In this document: positions 17,690-26,183 of the stretch, one piece after another
Numbering within the stretch: position 1 is the stretch's first letter
How the letters are laid out: the number at the start of each line of letters is the position of its first letter
Assembly (NCBI GenBank): GCA_050302475.1
Contig: JBNLBF010000009.1
Span: 36,156 to 100,155 of the forward strand
Source of the DNA: NORP23 sp050302475
GTDB taxonomy: Bacteria > Pseudomonadota > Alphaproteobacteria > Rhodobacterales > Rhodobacteraceae
Length of the DNA: 64,000 bases
Direction: 5' to 3'
Notes under the pieces: model-generated
What the model was told of the DNA's origin: nothing
The model's database searches: none
The model's input: the letters and a program-made list of their open reading frames with translations, nothing else
Program-made: the position numbers and the translations under genes

Positions 17690-18267
17690 TTCCCGCCTCC
17701 GGCAATATCCAAGAAGTTTTTCAGCATAGCGTGACCATGCTCGGATGCAATTGACTCAGGGTGAAACTGCACACCGTGGATCGGCAGTTCGCGATGCTGC
17801 ATCCCCATGATCGTGCCATTTTCCAGCTCGGCGGTGATTTCCAGACAGTCGGGAAGGGTATCGCGATCGACGACCAGTGAATGGTACCGCGTCGCCTCGA
17901 ACGGGGTGGGCAGACCTGCGAACAATCCCTTGCCTGTATGATGCATGCTGCCCATTTTTCCATGTACGATTTCCCCGCAGCGCACCACATTTCCGCCAAA
18001 AGCCTGCCCAATCGCCTGATGACCCAGACAGACGCCGATCAAGGGTGTTTTTGTCTCTGCTGCAGCCTCGACTAGTGCCAGACAAATTCCAGCGTCATCT
18101 GGCGTACAGGGGCCGGGTGATAGCATGATTGCCGACGGCGACATCGCCATCGCTTCCTGCACATTGACTTGATCATTCCTTTTTACCGACACATTTGCGC
18201 CCAATTCACTGACATAATGAACCAGGTTGTAGGTAAAACTGTCATAATTATCGATGAGTAGTAGCAT
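17686..18267 (-). CDS. trpG: Anthranilate synthase glutamine amidotransferase component
   Basis: Class I glutaminase that supplies ammonia to TrpE. The protein of 193 residues starts at the ATG at 18267 (MLLLIDNYDSFTYN). The open frame extends much further upstream, antisense to the neighbouring gene, but that extension has no homologous look. Motifs are MLSPGPCTPDDAG (oxyanion region), GVCLGHQAIGQ with the nucleophilic cysteine, and HGVQFHPES with the catalytic His-Glu. It heads trpGDC-moaC-moeA. Its synthase partner trpE lies about 1.5 kb upstream on the same strand, separated by an opposite-strand gene. Confidence 0.96.
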   Translation of the reverse strand: MLLLIDNYDSFTYNLVHYVSELGANVSVKRNDQVNVQEAMAMSPSAIMLSPGPCTPDDAGICLALVEAAAETKTPLIGVCLGHQAIGQAFGGNVVRCGEIVHGKMGSMHHTGKGLFAGLPTPFEATRYHSLVVDRDTLPDCLEITAELENGTIMGMQHRELPIHGVQFHPESIASEHGHAMLKNFLDIAGGGK

Positions 18268-18388
18268 CGTATACTTTCTTAGTAATGTCCTTGGGGGACG
18301 CAGTTCTCGGTGTTTTGCACGATCACAGTCAGTTTGACAACGACTTAACAGTTGAGGGCTTCGGTCCGTTGGAAAGGGAGACTGTTCA

Positions 18389-19675
18389 ATGAGTGATGTC
18401 GATATGTCGCCACGCGGGGGGTACATACGGGGCATTTTACTTGGGATATCATTTTGTGCGGGTATTTTCATCGTTTCATCAACGGTGTCATACCTTGATG
18501 GTAATCGGTTTACGGCAGGCAAACCTGCCACATCTGAAACGCCGGTGGTCAAGCTGCAGACCACACCGGCGATTGTTGCTGCTGCACCGCAGACTGCGGA
18601 TGCCACAAATTCTACAACGCCTGCAATGAGTGTCACTGTTGATGCTCCGACGACAGAAACGGCGTCTACAAGTGACCTGCCGACGGATCCGTTGACGGCG
18701 GCGCCTGAGAATTCCGCGCCGGCATTTAATGCGAATGTTTCCGGTCTGGCGACCAATACGGTAGAGCAGGGATCGGGCATCGATTTGGCAGCCCCGGCGA
18801 TGCAGACAACACCGGCTTTGAATGCAACAGCCCCGTCGCAATTGGGTGTTGCACAAAACGACACAACGGTTGTTGCGGCAAATACAGAGAGTACGCGACC
18901 AACTATTACATTTGACGGGAGCTCACCAACGCTGAATTCGGTAGATACGGCGCAGCCAAATCGTAATCTGGTGCCGCTTCCCACAACCGGTGCATTTGCC
19001 AAATTCTCGCAGAGCTTCGCAGATGACGGATCACGCCCGTTGGTTTCCATCGTGTTGCGGGTTACTGACGTTCAGCAGGCTGCTGCAGCTGCCGGGTTGG
19101 CAGCATCGGTTACCTTGGCGCTTCCGGCGGAGAACCGGGCTGTGGCGTTGGATATCGCAAATGCTTATCGCCAGATCGGCGGTGAGTCTTTGTTGCTCTT
19201 ACCTGACTCGGGCGCAAATGCGTTTGCGGTTGGGGATGATCCGAGCAAAGTTGATGCGGTATTGGGGGCAATGCTGACACCAGACATGGAAGTCATTGGC
19301 GTGATTGATGGTCCGAATGGCAATATCGTTGATGATGATGTCTTGGCGAGCGCCGCAGTCGATGCGCTGGGACGGACGGGTCATGCAGTTGTGGTGACCT
19401 CGCCTTCCGGGATTGATCGCGTTGAAGAAATGGCCGGTCAGCAAGGTGTTCCCGCGTCAACCGCTCTGACAAGTATTGCATCGCTGTTGCAGCAATCCAG
19501 CATCAGCTCGCGCGTCAGCCAGGCGGTTTCGACAATCGGGGCTCATGGCACAACGATTATATACGGTGAAGCCAATCCGGCGACGATAGCCGCTTTGACG
19601 GAATGGTTGCGCGGGGGGCAGGCAGCACAGGTTTCGTTGGCGCCGGTATCCGCCGTGATCCAGCGGAAATACTAG
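18389..19675 (+). CDS. Divergent polysaccharide deacetylase family protein (YibQ-like), membrane-anchored
   Basis: A 428-residue protein with one N-terminal membrane helix (about residues 13-35), a Thr/Ala/Pro-rich low-complexity linker to about residue 190, and a C-terminal domain resembling the divergent polysaccharide deacetylase family (DUF610). Supporting segments are RPLVSIVLRVTD, SVTLALPAENR, GGESLLLLP and a late HGTTIIYGEA. The metal-binding Asp/His set of true deacetylases is not obvious, so catalysis is uncertain. It is transcribed divergently from trpG and converges on trpE. The role is probably periplasmic or cell-wall related, but this is inferred only from the family. Confidence 0.7.
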   Translation: MSDVDMSPRGGYIRGILLGISFCAGIFIVSSTVSYLDGNRFTAGKPATSETPVVKLQTTPAIVAAAPQTADATNSTTPAMSVTVDAPTTETASTSDLPTDPLTAAPENSAPAFNANVSGLATNTVEQGSGIDLAAPAMQTTPALNATAPSQLGVAQNDTTVVAANTESTRPTITFDGSSPTLNSVDTAQPNRNLVPLPTTGAFAKFSQSFADDGSRPLVSIVLRVTDVQQAAAAAGLAASVTLALPAENRAVALDIANAYRQIGGESLLLLPDSGANAFAVGDDPSKVDAVLGAMLTPDMEVIGVIDGPNGNIVDDDVLASAAVDALGRTGHAVVVTSPSGIDRVEEMAGQQGVPASTALTSIASLLQQSSISSRVSQAVSTIGAHGTTIIYGEANPATIAALTEWLRGGQAAQVSLAPVSAVIQRKY

Positions 19676-19751
19676 GTTCGTAAGGGGTTATATCAGGTTT
19701 GTAAGGGGTTGAGGGGTAACCAGTCGGTTTAAAAAGTAGAGCGAGTGCAAA

Positions 19752-19770
19752 GGCGGGCTTATTGCCCGCC
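19752..19770. terminator. Hairpin between convergent 18389-19675 gene and trpE
   Basis: GGCGGGC-TTATT-GCCCGCC forms a perfect 7-bp stem with a 5-base loop, extended by AAA/TTT pairs on both sides. It overlaps the trpE stop codon and lies 77 bases after the deacetylase-family gene, so it may terminate transcription from both directions. The trailing T tract is short. Confidence 0.65.
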
Positions 19771-21270
19771 TTTGAATTTCACGAACATACCCGCATCCTC
19801 AGCAGCTTTCATCAGGGCCTTGGCCTTGTTAACCGTTTCCTGATATTCAGCTTCGGGATCGCTATCATAGACGATGCCGCCACCAGCCTGCACATACAGC
19901 GTCTCATCTTTCAGAACAGCGGTGCGCAGCGCGATACAGATGTCCATATCACCTCCGGCTGAGAAATAGCCAACACCACCGCCATAAACACCACGTTTTT
20001 CGGTTTCCAGTTCGTCAATGATTTCCATAGCGCGGACTTTTGGTGCCCCGGAAACCGTGCCAGCCGGTAATCCCGCCAAAAGCGCGGCAAGGGCATCGTA
20101 ATCTTCGCGCAGTTCTCCATCGACGTTGGACACGATGTGCATCACATGACTGTAGCGTTCGATGATAAACTGTTCGTTCGGGTCAACGGTGCCAATTTTG
20201 GCAACCCGTCCAACGTCATTGCGTCCCAGATCAAGAAGCATCAGATGCTCAGCCATTTCCTTGGGATCAGCCAGCAGCTCTTTCTCCAGCGCGATATCCT
20301 GCTCAACCGTTACCCCACGTGGACGTGTCCCGGCGATGGGGCGGATCGTGACCTTATTCCCTTGCACACGCACCAAAATTTCCGGGCTGGCCCCGACGAT
20401 CTGGAACGCGCCCATGTTAAAAAAGAACATATAAGGCGACGGGTTCGTGCGGCGAAGCGCGCGATAAAGGGCAAAAGGTGGCAGGTCGAATTTCTGCGCC
20501 CAGCGTTGCGAGGGCACGACCTGAAAGATATCGCCAGCGCGGATATAGTCTTTGGCCTTTTCGACTATGTCGAAATATGCCTCCTTGGAGGTGTTGGACA
20601 CCGGATTCAATTCAAACGCTGTGCCATCCAAATCCCGGGTTTGGTTCGGCACATCGCGATCCAGATCGCGGACGGCCTCAGATACGCGCTCCGCTGCCTG
20701 TGCATAGGCAGCGCGGGCGTTTTGACCATCATTGGTCCAAACCGGGCTGATAACAGTCACCTCGCCTTTGACGCCATCCAGAACCACAACAATCGTTGGA
20801 CGCATCATCATGGCATCCGGCAGGCCGAGGGGGTCAGGATTGATATCCGGCAGATGTTCCACCAGCCGGATCGTGTCGTAGCCGAGATAACCAAACAGGC
20901 CAGCTGACATGGGTGGTAGCTCGGGTGGCAGATCGATATGGCTTTCTTCGATAAGCGCACGCAACGATGTAAGCGTATCATCCTTCGTTGGGGCAAAATC
21001 TTCAGCATAGCGGGCCGCGCGATTGATTTCTGCGCTTGTCCCGCGGGCACGCCAGATCAGGTCGGGTTTCATGCCCAGTATCGAATAGCGCCCGCGAATT
21101 TCGCCACCCGTGACAGATTCCAGCATGAAGCTGTCTTTGCCAGCCGCGGCCAGCTTCATATAAAGCGATACAGGCGTGTCCAGATCAGCGACGAGCCGGG
21201 TCCAGACAACCTGATTTTTCCCGGCGTTGTAGCCAGCCTCGAAATCGCTGAAGTCGGGATAGATATGCAT
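19759..21270 (-). CDS. trpE: Anthranilate synthase component I
   Basis: Chorismate-using large subunit of anthranilate synthase; with TrpG it makes anthranilate. The 503-residue protein has the N-terminal tryptophan-binding motif as LESVTGGEIRGRYS (the LLES-type feedback site) and chorismate-site motifs IAGTRPRG, ELLADPKEMAEHLMLLDLGRNDVGRV and GTVSGAPKVRAMEII. The start overlaps the stop of the upstream PpiD-like gene by one base, so translation is likely coupled. No leader-peptide attenuator is evident. Confidence 0.97.
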   Translation of the reverse strand: MHIYPDFSDFEAGYNAGKNQVVWTRLVADLDTPVSLYMKLAAAGKDSFMLESVTGGEIRGRYSILGMKPDLIWRARGTSAEINRAARYAEDFAPTKDDTLTSLRALIEESHIDLPPELPPMSAGLFGYLGYDTIRLVEHLPDINPDPLGLPDAMMMRPTIVVVLDGVKGEVTVISPVWTNDGQNARAAYAQAAERVSEAVRDLDRDVPNQTRDLDGTAFELNPVSNTSKEAYFDIVEKAKDYIRAGDIFQVVPSQRWAQKFDLPPFALYRALRRTNPSPYMFFFNMGAFQIVGASPEILVRVQGNKVTIRPIAGTRPRGVTVEQDIALEKELLADPKEMAEHLMLLDLGRNDVGRVAKIGTVDPNEQFIIERYSHVMHIVSNVDGELREDYDALAALLAGLPAGTVSGAPKVRAMEIIDELETEKRGVYGGGVGYFSAGGDMDICIALRTAVLKDETLYVQAGGGIVYDSDPEAEYQETVNKAKALMKAAEDAGMFVKFKGGQ

Positions 21271-23135
21271 TACTGAAGCTGTAGATGAAGCGAGTCGATG
21301 CGCGCCTGGTTAATTGTCGGCTGTGCCTGTGTGATCAGCGAGCGCAGGAAGTATGTCAGAACATCTTCGGATACTTCGTCCGCCCGTTGCTGTGTCACCG
21401 CTTCAACAGCGGTCTGGGTGTCCGCATCGGTGGGATCAAACGGGCTAGTCGACCAAAGCTCAATGATCAGAACATTTTCCCCATCGTCCAGCGAGGCAAT
21501 TTCACCGGTTTCAAGACTGAACAGCGTGTCGATCGTGTTCGCAGGCATACCCGGCAACGGATTTGTGCGGGCAACATCGCCGATGAAATCCAGTTCCAGA
21601 ATATTGGCAAAGTCCGTCAGCGATCCGCCCGAAGCGTTTATCGCCGCAATAATCTGATCGGCACGGTCACGAATTTTTGCTTTGCGGTTCTCGGCCAGAA
21701 CAGCCTCTTTCAGCTGGTCTTCAACCTCGGCGCGCGGCTTTACAAAAGGTTCGGTAATGTCATCGACCCTTAGCAGCAGCAATCCGCCATCCGACAATTC
21801 GACGATATCGCGCTCTTCGCCGATTTCTGCAGCCTGCGCATCATTGCGAAACTCCAGGTAGGCCGCGATGTCGTCCGAACTGCCTTCCGCCCAGTCAATC
21901 TGCCCCAGCACCATATCTGTGCTTTCGGCCAGTTCCTCTGGTGTTGCGCCCCCTGCGACGAGGTCAACAATCCGATCCAGATCGCTAACGATCTGTTTCG
22001 CGGCAATTTGCATGGCAATATCGCGTTCCAGCTCTTCATACACCTCTTCCAACGGGGTGTTCTGTTCGGCAATTGCAGCATTTACTCGATAAATGGCGGG
22101 TCCAAGGTCATCGATGGCTGGGCCATATACGCCGGGATTTTCCGTTTCGAACAGCAGATCAGCTGCTTCACGCGACAAGTCCCCACGCGTCACTTCGCCG
22201 ATATCCAAGGAGTCCAGCGGAAGACCACGTTCTTCAGCGATAGATTCGAACGTTGCGGTTCCGTTAACGATTGCCGCGACTGCCGCATTTGCTTCGTCCA
22301 GGGACCCAAACACGATCCGTTCCGCGAAACGACGTGCCGGGGTGGAATAGATATCCTGTCGCTCTTCGTACAGTGCCTGAACCTCTTCTTCAGGGACGGT
22401 TACCTGATCCGCCAGTTCAGACGGGATCAGTTTGGCGAATGTAATATGGCGCGTCAGCGGTTGCGTGAACGCATCAGGATTCTCAGCGTAATAGGTCGCC
22501 AACTGCTCTTCCGTCGGTTCCGGAACGCTGCCCAGAATATCCGCTTCGGTCAGGCGGACAAAGTTGAAGCTGCGGCTCTCGCCTAGATATTCAAAGATCG
22601 GTGTGATTGCTGCATCCGGCAGGACCACGCCGCTGACCAGCGCGTCCGCCAAAATCTGTTGGCTCGCGGCGGTCCTGATCTGATCCTCGTATTCTGCCGA
22701 GGACATACGATTGCGGCGCAAAAATTCCTGATACAGATCAGGATCAAAATTCCCATCCAGCCCCTGCAATCCGCGCGTTGCGACCAGAATATCGCGAATG
22801 GTTTCGTCAGAGGTCGAAATGCCCAGACGATTAACCTCGCCCCGCATGGCCGCATCCTGAATCAACCGCTGCAGAACGCTGCGATTAACACCGAAGGCCT
22901 CGGCCTGATCTATGCTCAGCTGGGTGCCAAATTGTTGGGAAAGGTTGTTAATTTCGTTCTGGAGTGCCACGAAATAGCTGTCGGCAGTCACGTCCTCGTC
23001 CCCGACGGTCGCGACAGACGCAGAGTTCGACTGCGTGAAGATACCGGTGATCCCAAATCCTGCCATGGCGATAACGCAAATAAACAAGACGATATAGAAC
23101 GCAATCCTGGAGACTGACGACTTCGCTTTGGCCAT
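21270..23135 (-). CDS. SurA/PpiD-like periplasmic folding factor (SurA N-terminal domain)
   Basis: A 621-residue inner-membrane-anchored protein of the PpiD type. One N-terminal helix (IAFYIVLFICVIAMAGFGI) is followed by a SurA_N-like domain that starts VATVGDEDVTADSYF, a central region in the position of the parvulin domain, and a long helical C-terminus. It probably helps fold proteins leaving the Sec channel. The ATG at 23135 is chosen because an upstream extension runs antisense to the ABC-F gene. Alphaproteobacterial PpiD homologues often have a degenerate parvulin domain, so prolyl isomerase activity is not assured. Confidence 0.85.
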   Translation of the reverse strand: MAKAKSSVSRIAFYIVLFICVIAMAGFGITGIFTQSNSASVATVGDEDVTADSYFVALQNEINNLSQQFGTQLSIDQAEAFGVNRSVLQRLIQDAAMRGEVNRLGISTSDETIRDILVATRGLQGLDGNFDPDLYQEFLRRNRMSSAEYEDQIRTAASQQILADALVSGVVLPDAAITPIFEYLGESRSFNFVRLTEADILGSVPEPTEEQLATYYAENPDAFTQPLTRHITFAKLIPSELADQVTVPEEEVQALYEERQDIYSTPARRFAERIVFGSLDEANAAVAAIVNGTATFESIAEERGLPLDSLDIGEVTRGDLSREAADLLFETENPGVYGPAIDDLGPAIYRVNAAIAEQNTPLEEVYEELERDIAMQIAAKQIVSDLDRIVDLVAGGATPEELAESTDMVLGQIDWAEGSSDDIAAYLEFRNDAQAAEIGEERDIVELSDGGLLLLRVDDITEPFVKPRAEVEDQLKEAVLAENRKAKIRDRADQIIAAINASGGSLTDFANILELDFIGDVARTNPLPGMPANTIDTLFSLETGEIASLDDGENVLIIELWSTSPFDPTDADTQTAVEAVTQQRADEVSEDVLTYFLRSLITQAQPTINQARIDSLHLQLQ

Positions 23136-23253
23136 GATTTTCCCTGTCTTTGGCAATCCTGTGTCGGAGGGTTTTAGGATGAGTTGGACGGGGTTACAAG
23201 TCCCGAGAACACCACCGCTTGACGCCTTCGCATCGACACGCGATAGAGACGCC

Positions 23254-25065
23254 ATGGCAAGCGCTCCGATACTGACCCTGAAAGACATATCCCTGACCTT
23301 CGGCGGCAATCCGTTGTTGGAGTCGCTGGACCTTTCGATCCATGAGAATGAGCGCATCTGTCTGGTCGGACGAAACGGATCGGGCAAGTCAACCTTATTG
23401 AAAATCATCGCCGGACTGGTCGAACCCGACAGTGGAGAACGCTTCCTGCAACCGGGCTATGCGGTGGCTTATATGGAGCAGGATCCCGATTTTGATGGCT
23501 ATGCCACCTTGGGAGATTACGCGGCAGCTGATCTGGACCCGGGCGAGCATTACCGGTTGGAAATGGTAATGGAAGGGGTGAAACTGAACCCCGATCAGCC
23601 CCCGGATCAGGCATCAGGTGGAGAGAGGCGGCGTGCAGCGCTCGCCAAACTGTTAGCGTCTGATGCGGAACTGCTTTTACTCGACGAGCCTACGAACCAT
23701 CTGGATATCGAAGTGATCACCTGGCTTGAGTCGTATCTGAAACAGACCCGCAAATCATTTGTGCTGATCTCCCATGACCGCGCATTTTTGCGCAACCTTA
23801 CCCGATCCATCCTGTGGGTTGATCGCGGAGAGGTGCGGCGGCTCGACAAAGGGTTCGAGGCTTTTGAGGATTGGCGCGATAAGGTTTTCGAAGAAGAAGA
23901 TACTGCCCGGCACAAGCTCAACCGCCTGATCAAATCCGAAGCCCGATGGGCTGTAGAAGGCATTTCCGCCCGGCGTAAACGCAATATGGGCCGCGTTCGG
24001 CGTCTGGGTCAGCTGCGACAGGACCGATCTGATCAGATCACGCGAGCAGGGGCGGCTAAAATGGCGTTCGAGGACGGACCAAAATCCGGTCGGATGGTTC
24101 TGGAAGCCAACGCAATCTCAAAATCTTTCGATGATCAGGTGATTGTAAAAGATTTCTCGCTGCGTGTCATGCGCGGGGATCGTGTGGCGTTTGTTGGGCC
24201 CAACGGCGTCGGGAAAACAACCTTGCTGAACATGCTGATCGGGAAAGAAACCCCGGACAGTGGCACGGTTAAGCTCGGCACCAATCTGATACCTGTTGTG
24301 TTTGACCAAAACCGTGACGCACTGAACACGGATGCCAGCCTGTGGGAAAGCCTGACCGGGGATAAGGAGCTGGGCGTATCGGGGCGAAACGATCAAATTC
24401 TTGTGCGGGGCACACCGAAACATGTTGTCGGATATCTGAAAGAATTTCTGTTCACTGAAAATCAGGCTCGCGGTCCGGTGTCTGCCTTGTCAGGCGGCGA
24501 GAAGGCGCGCCTGTTGCTGGCAAAACTGATGGCGCGGGAAAACAACCTGTTGATCATGGACGAACCGACAAATGATCTGGATGTCGAAACGCTCGACTTG
24601 TTGCAGGAACTGATCGACGACTATCAGGGCACCGTGCTGCTGGTCAGCCATGATCGTGATTTTCTGGACCGCGTGGCCACCACAACCATCGCGATGGAGG
24701 GGCAGGGCAGGGTCACCGCCTATGCTGGCGGGTGGAGCGATTATCAGGCGCAAAAACCGGTCCATCAAGAAACGGTTAGCAAATCAAAACCTGCGCCGGT
24801 GAAGAAGCCCCAAACAGACTCTGCCAAATCCAAATCCGGGCTGACATATGTTCAACAGCACAGATTGCAGGTCCTGCCAGACGAAATCGCACGTCTTGAA
24901 GCTGAGATTGCAAAGTTGGAAACATTTTTGTCTGACGCGGAGCTGTATCAGAAAGAACCTGCGAAATTCAGCAAGGCAACCGAGGCCCTGACAGATCGTC
25001 AGACCGCATTGGCAACGGCTGAAGAGGAATGGCTTACATTGCTGGAACTGGAAGAAAATGGATGA
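23254..25065 (+). CDS. ABC-F family ATPase (Uup-like)
   Basis: A soluble protein of 603 residues with two ABC domains and no membrane segments, as in ABC-F ribosome-associated ATPases. Domain 1 has Walker A GRNGSGKST, signature ASGGERRR and Walker B LLLLDEPTNHLD. Domain 2 has GPNGVGKTT, LSGGEKARLLLA and LLIMDEPTNDLD. The linker is rich in Arg/Lys (roughly residues 225-280) and a coiled coil closes the C-terminus, the layout of Uup. The ATG at 23254 (MASAPIL) is preferred to one at 23128, which would overlap the divergent PpiD-like gene. Confidence 0.92.
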   Translation: MASAPILTLKDISLTFGGNPLLESLDLSIHENERICLVGRNGSGKSTLLKIIAGLVEPDSGERFLQPGYAVAYMEQDPDFDGYATLGDYAAADLDPGEHYRLEMVMEGVKLNPDQPPDQASGGERRRAALAKLLASDAELLLLDEPTNHLDIEVITWLESYLKQTRKSFVLISHDRAFLRNLTRSILWVDRGEVRRLDKGFEAFEDWRDKVFEEEDTARHKLNRLIKSEARWAVEGISARRKRNMGRVRRLGQLRQDRSDQITRAGAAKMAFEDGPKSGRMVLEANAISKSFDDQVIVKDFSLRVMRGDRVAFVGPNGVGKTTLLNMLIGKETPDSGTVKLGTNLIPVVFDQNRDALNTDASLWESLTGDKELGVSGRNDQILVRGTPKHVVGYLKEFLFTENQARGPVSALSGGEKARLLLAKLMARENNLLIMDEPTNDLDVETLDLLQELIDDYQGTVLLVSHDRDFLDRVATTTIAMEGQGRVTAYAGGWSDYQAQKPVHQETVSKSKPAPVKKPQTDSAKSKSGLTYVQQHRLQVLPDEIARLEAEIAKLETFLSDAELYQKEPAKFSKATEALTDRQTALATAEEEWLTLLELEENG

Positions 25066-25108
25066 CGCCGCCCATGGTGGGGTTGGGCAGCGCCATCCTC
25101 AGGTCGGC

Positions 25109-25432
25109 TTAGCCGACCGTAAACGACCCTTTCATGGACCGATGGAAATTGCAGAAATATGTGCCGTCCATCCCGGCGCTTACCGCGATCTGTGCAGATT
25201 GTCCGCGGTTCAGTCGACCCGTATCCCAGCTGCCGTCATTGGCAGTCGCGGTATGGGGTGCGTTATCCATATTGGTGAAAACAATTACATCTCCGGGGGC
25301 AACAGATAGTGTTGCCGGGCTGAAAGCCATCCCCTGGATTGCAACCTGGTGTGTTGCGGCAGACGCCATTTTCGGCAAGGCAAGAGCAGCACCTGTAATA
25401 GCGGCTTTGCGGAAGAAATCGCGACGGTTCAT
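25109..25432 (-). CDS. Tat-exported cupredoxin (amicyanin/plastocyanin-like blue copper protein)
   Basis: A small periplasmic electron carrier of 107 residues. The N-terminus has a twin-arginine signal (NRRDFFRKAA) and cleavage near ASA-A, so it is exported folded. The copper ligands are visible: His60 (APHT), then Cys94, His97 and Met100 in CNFHRSMKG. The short C-x2-H-x2-M spacing resembles amicyanin. It is transcribed away from a c-type cytochrome gene, and the 282-base gap holds a perfect FNR-type palindrome at 25648-25661. Both redox genes may therefore respond to oxygen. Its partner enzyme is unknown; no amine dehydrogenase is in the window. Confidence 0.88.
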   Translation of the reverse strand: MNRRDFFRKAAITGAALALPKMASAATHQVAIQGMAFSPATLSVAPGDVIVFTNMDNAPHTATANDGSWDTGRLNRGQSAQIAVSAGMDGTYFCNFHRSMKGSFTVG

Positions 25433-25647
25433 TTTGTGTCCCTTTCAGTCAGTGTTCTGATGAAAGCCACTATAAGGATGAGCGGGTTACATGACAGGCC
25501 ATTCAAGCGTGTGTGACCGCGGCTGTAACAATCCTCACCCGTCTGTCAGCGAGGTTATGGAATTGTTGCAGAATCCGCTGACAAATCCGTGAGGTGGCGA
25601 AACTTACGAGTGGAAATTGTAATATTGCTCCCGAAAACTGAAACAGT

Positions 25648-25661
25648 TTGATACGTATCAA
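25648..25661. promoter_or_regulatory. FNR/FnrL-type binding site
   Basis: TTGATACGTATCAA is a perfect palindrome matching the FNR consensus TTGAT-N4-ATCAA. Its centre is about 60 bases upstream of the cytochrome c start and about 220 upstream of the cupredoxin start, within their shared divergent gap. In Rhodobacterales such sites are used by FnrL and related Crp/FNR regulators to switch on microaerobic redox genes. Which gene it controls is inferred from distance, which favours the cytochrome. Confidence 0.75.
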
Positions 25662-25714
25662 TGCAGGGACTCTGACCCGCGATGAGACTTAAGGAAACGA
25701 TTCAGGAGAAAACC

Positions 25715-26143
25715 ATGAAACTTCCGGTGTTGATTCTGTCCAGTATGTTGGCGCTGCCCGCCCTTGCGCAGGAAAGCGATGATCCGTTTACACTTCGAGA
25801 TGACGATGTTGGGCAGGCGAGCTTTCTGGTCCACTGCGCCTCCTGTCATGGTGACGACGCCAAAGGAACCGGCCCAATGGCCGAGCATTTGGTGACCAAA
25901 CCAGCAGACCTGACGCGGCTGGCCGCGAATAACGATGGTATCTTCCCGTTTGGGGACGTCATCCACACAATTGACGGTCGCATCCCGCTGAAAGGACATG
26001 GCGGCCCGATGCCGATATTCGGGGCTCTGTTCGCCGAAGATTTCAATCCCTCGCTGGCGCCATTCATTGGCGAAGAAATCGTGCGGGGGCGTATCCTGGC
26101 ACTGACCTATTATCTGGAGTCGATACAGGAACTGGATGGGTAG
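25715..26143 (+). CDS. Periplasmic c-type cytochrome (single haem)
   Basis: A 142-residue secreted monohaem cytochrome. The ATG at 25715 follows a good ribosome site (CAGGAG) and starts a signal peptide ending near ALAQE; an upstream ATG at 25682 would only add a charged leader. The haem site is CASCH (Cys41, Cys44, His45), and Met99 in HGGPMPIFG is the likely sixth ligand. It probably carries electrons in the periplasm. It is paired divergently with a cupredoxin gene, and a perfect FNR-type site lies 54 bases upstream, pointing to low-oxygen induction. Confidence 0.9.
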   Translation: MKLPVLILSSMLALPALAQESDDPFTLRDDDVGQASFLVHCASCHGDDAKGTGPMAEHLVTKPADLTRLAANNDGIFPFGDVIHTIDGRIPLKGHGGPMPIFGALFAEDFNPSLAPFIGEEIVRGRILALTYYLESIQELDG

Positions 26144-26161
26144 TCTTGGTCGTTGCTGTTT

Positions 26162-26183
26162 GCCACCAATGCAAATTGGTGGC
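26162..26183. terminator. Hairpin between convergent cytochrome c gene and parE
   Basis: GCCACCAAT-GCAA-ATTGGTGGC is a perfect 9-bp stem capped by a GCAA (GNRA) tetraloop, placed between the convergent stop codons and touching the parE stop. It is suited to end transcripts from either side, although neither side has a strong T tract. Confidence 0.65.

Noticed and set aside
18268..19050. 261-codon upstream extension of trpG
   Set aside because: It is antisense to the deacetylase-family gene; the family start MLLLIDNYDSF is at 18267.
19679..19715. Short direct repeat GTAAGGGGTT twice after the deacetylase-like gene
   Set aside because: Two ten-base copies in a G-rich intergenic stretch are too little to assign a role.
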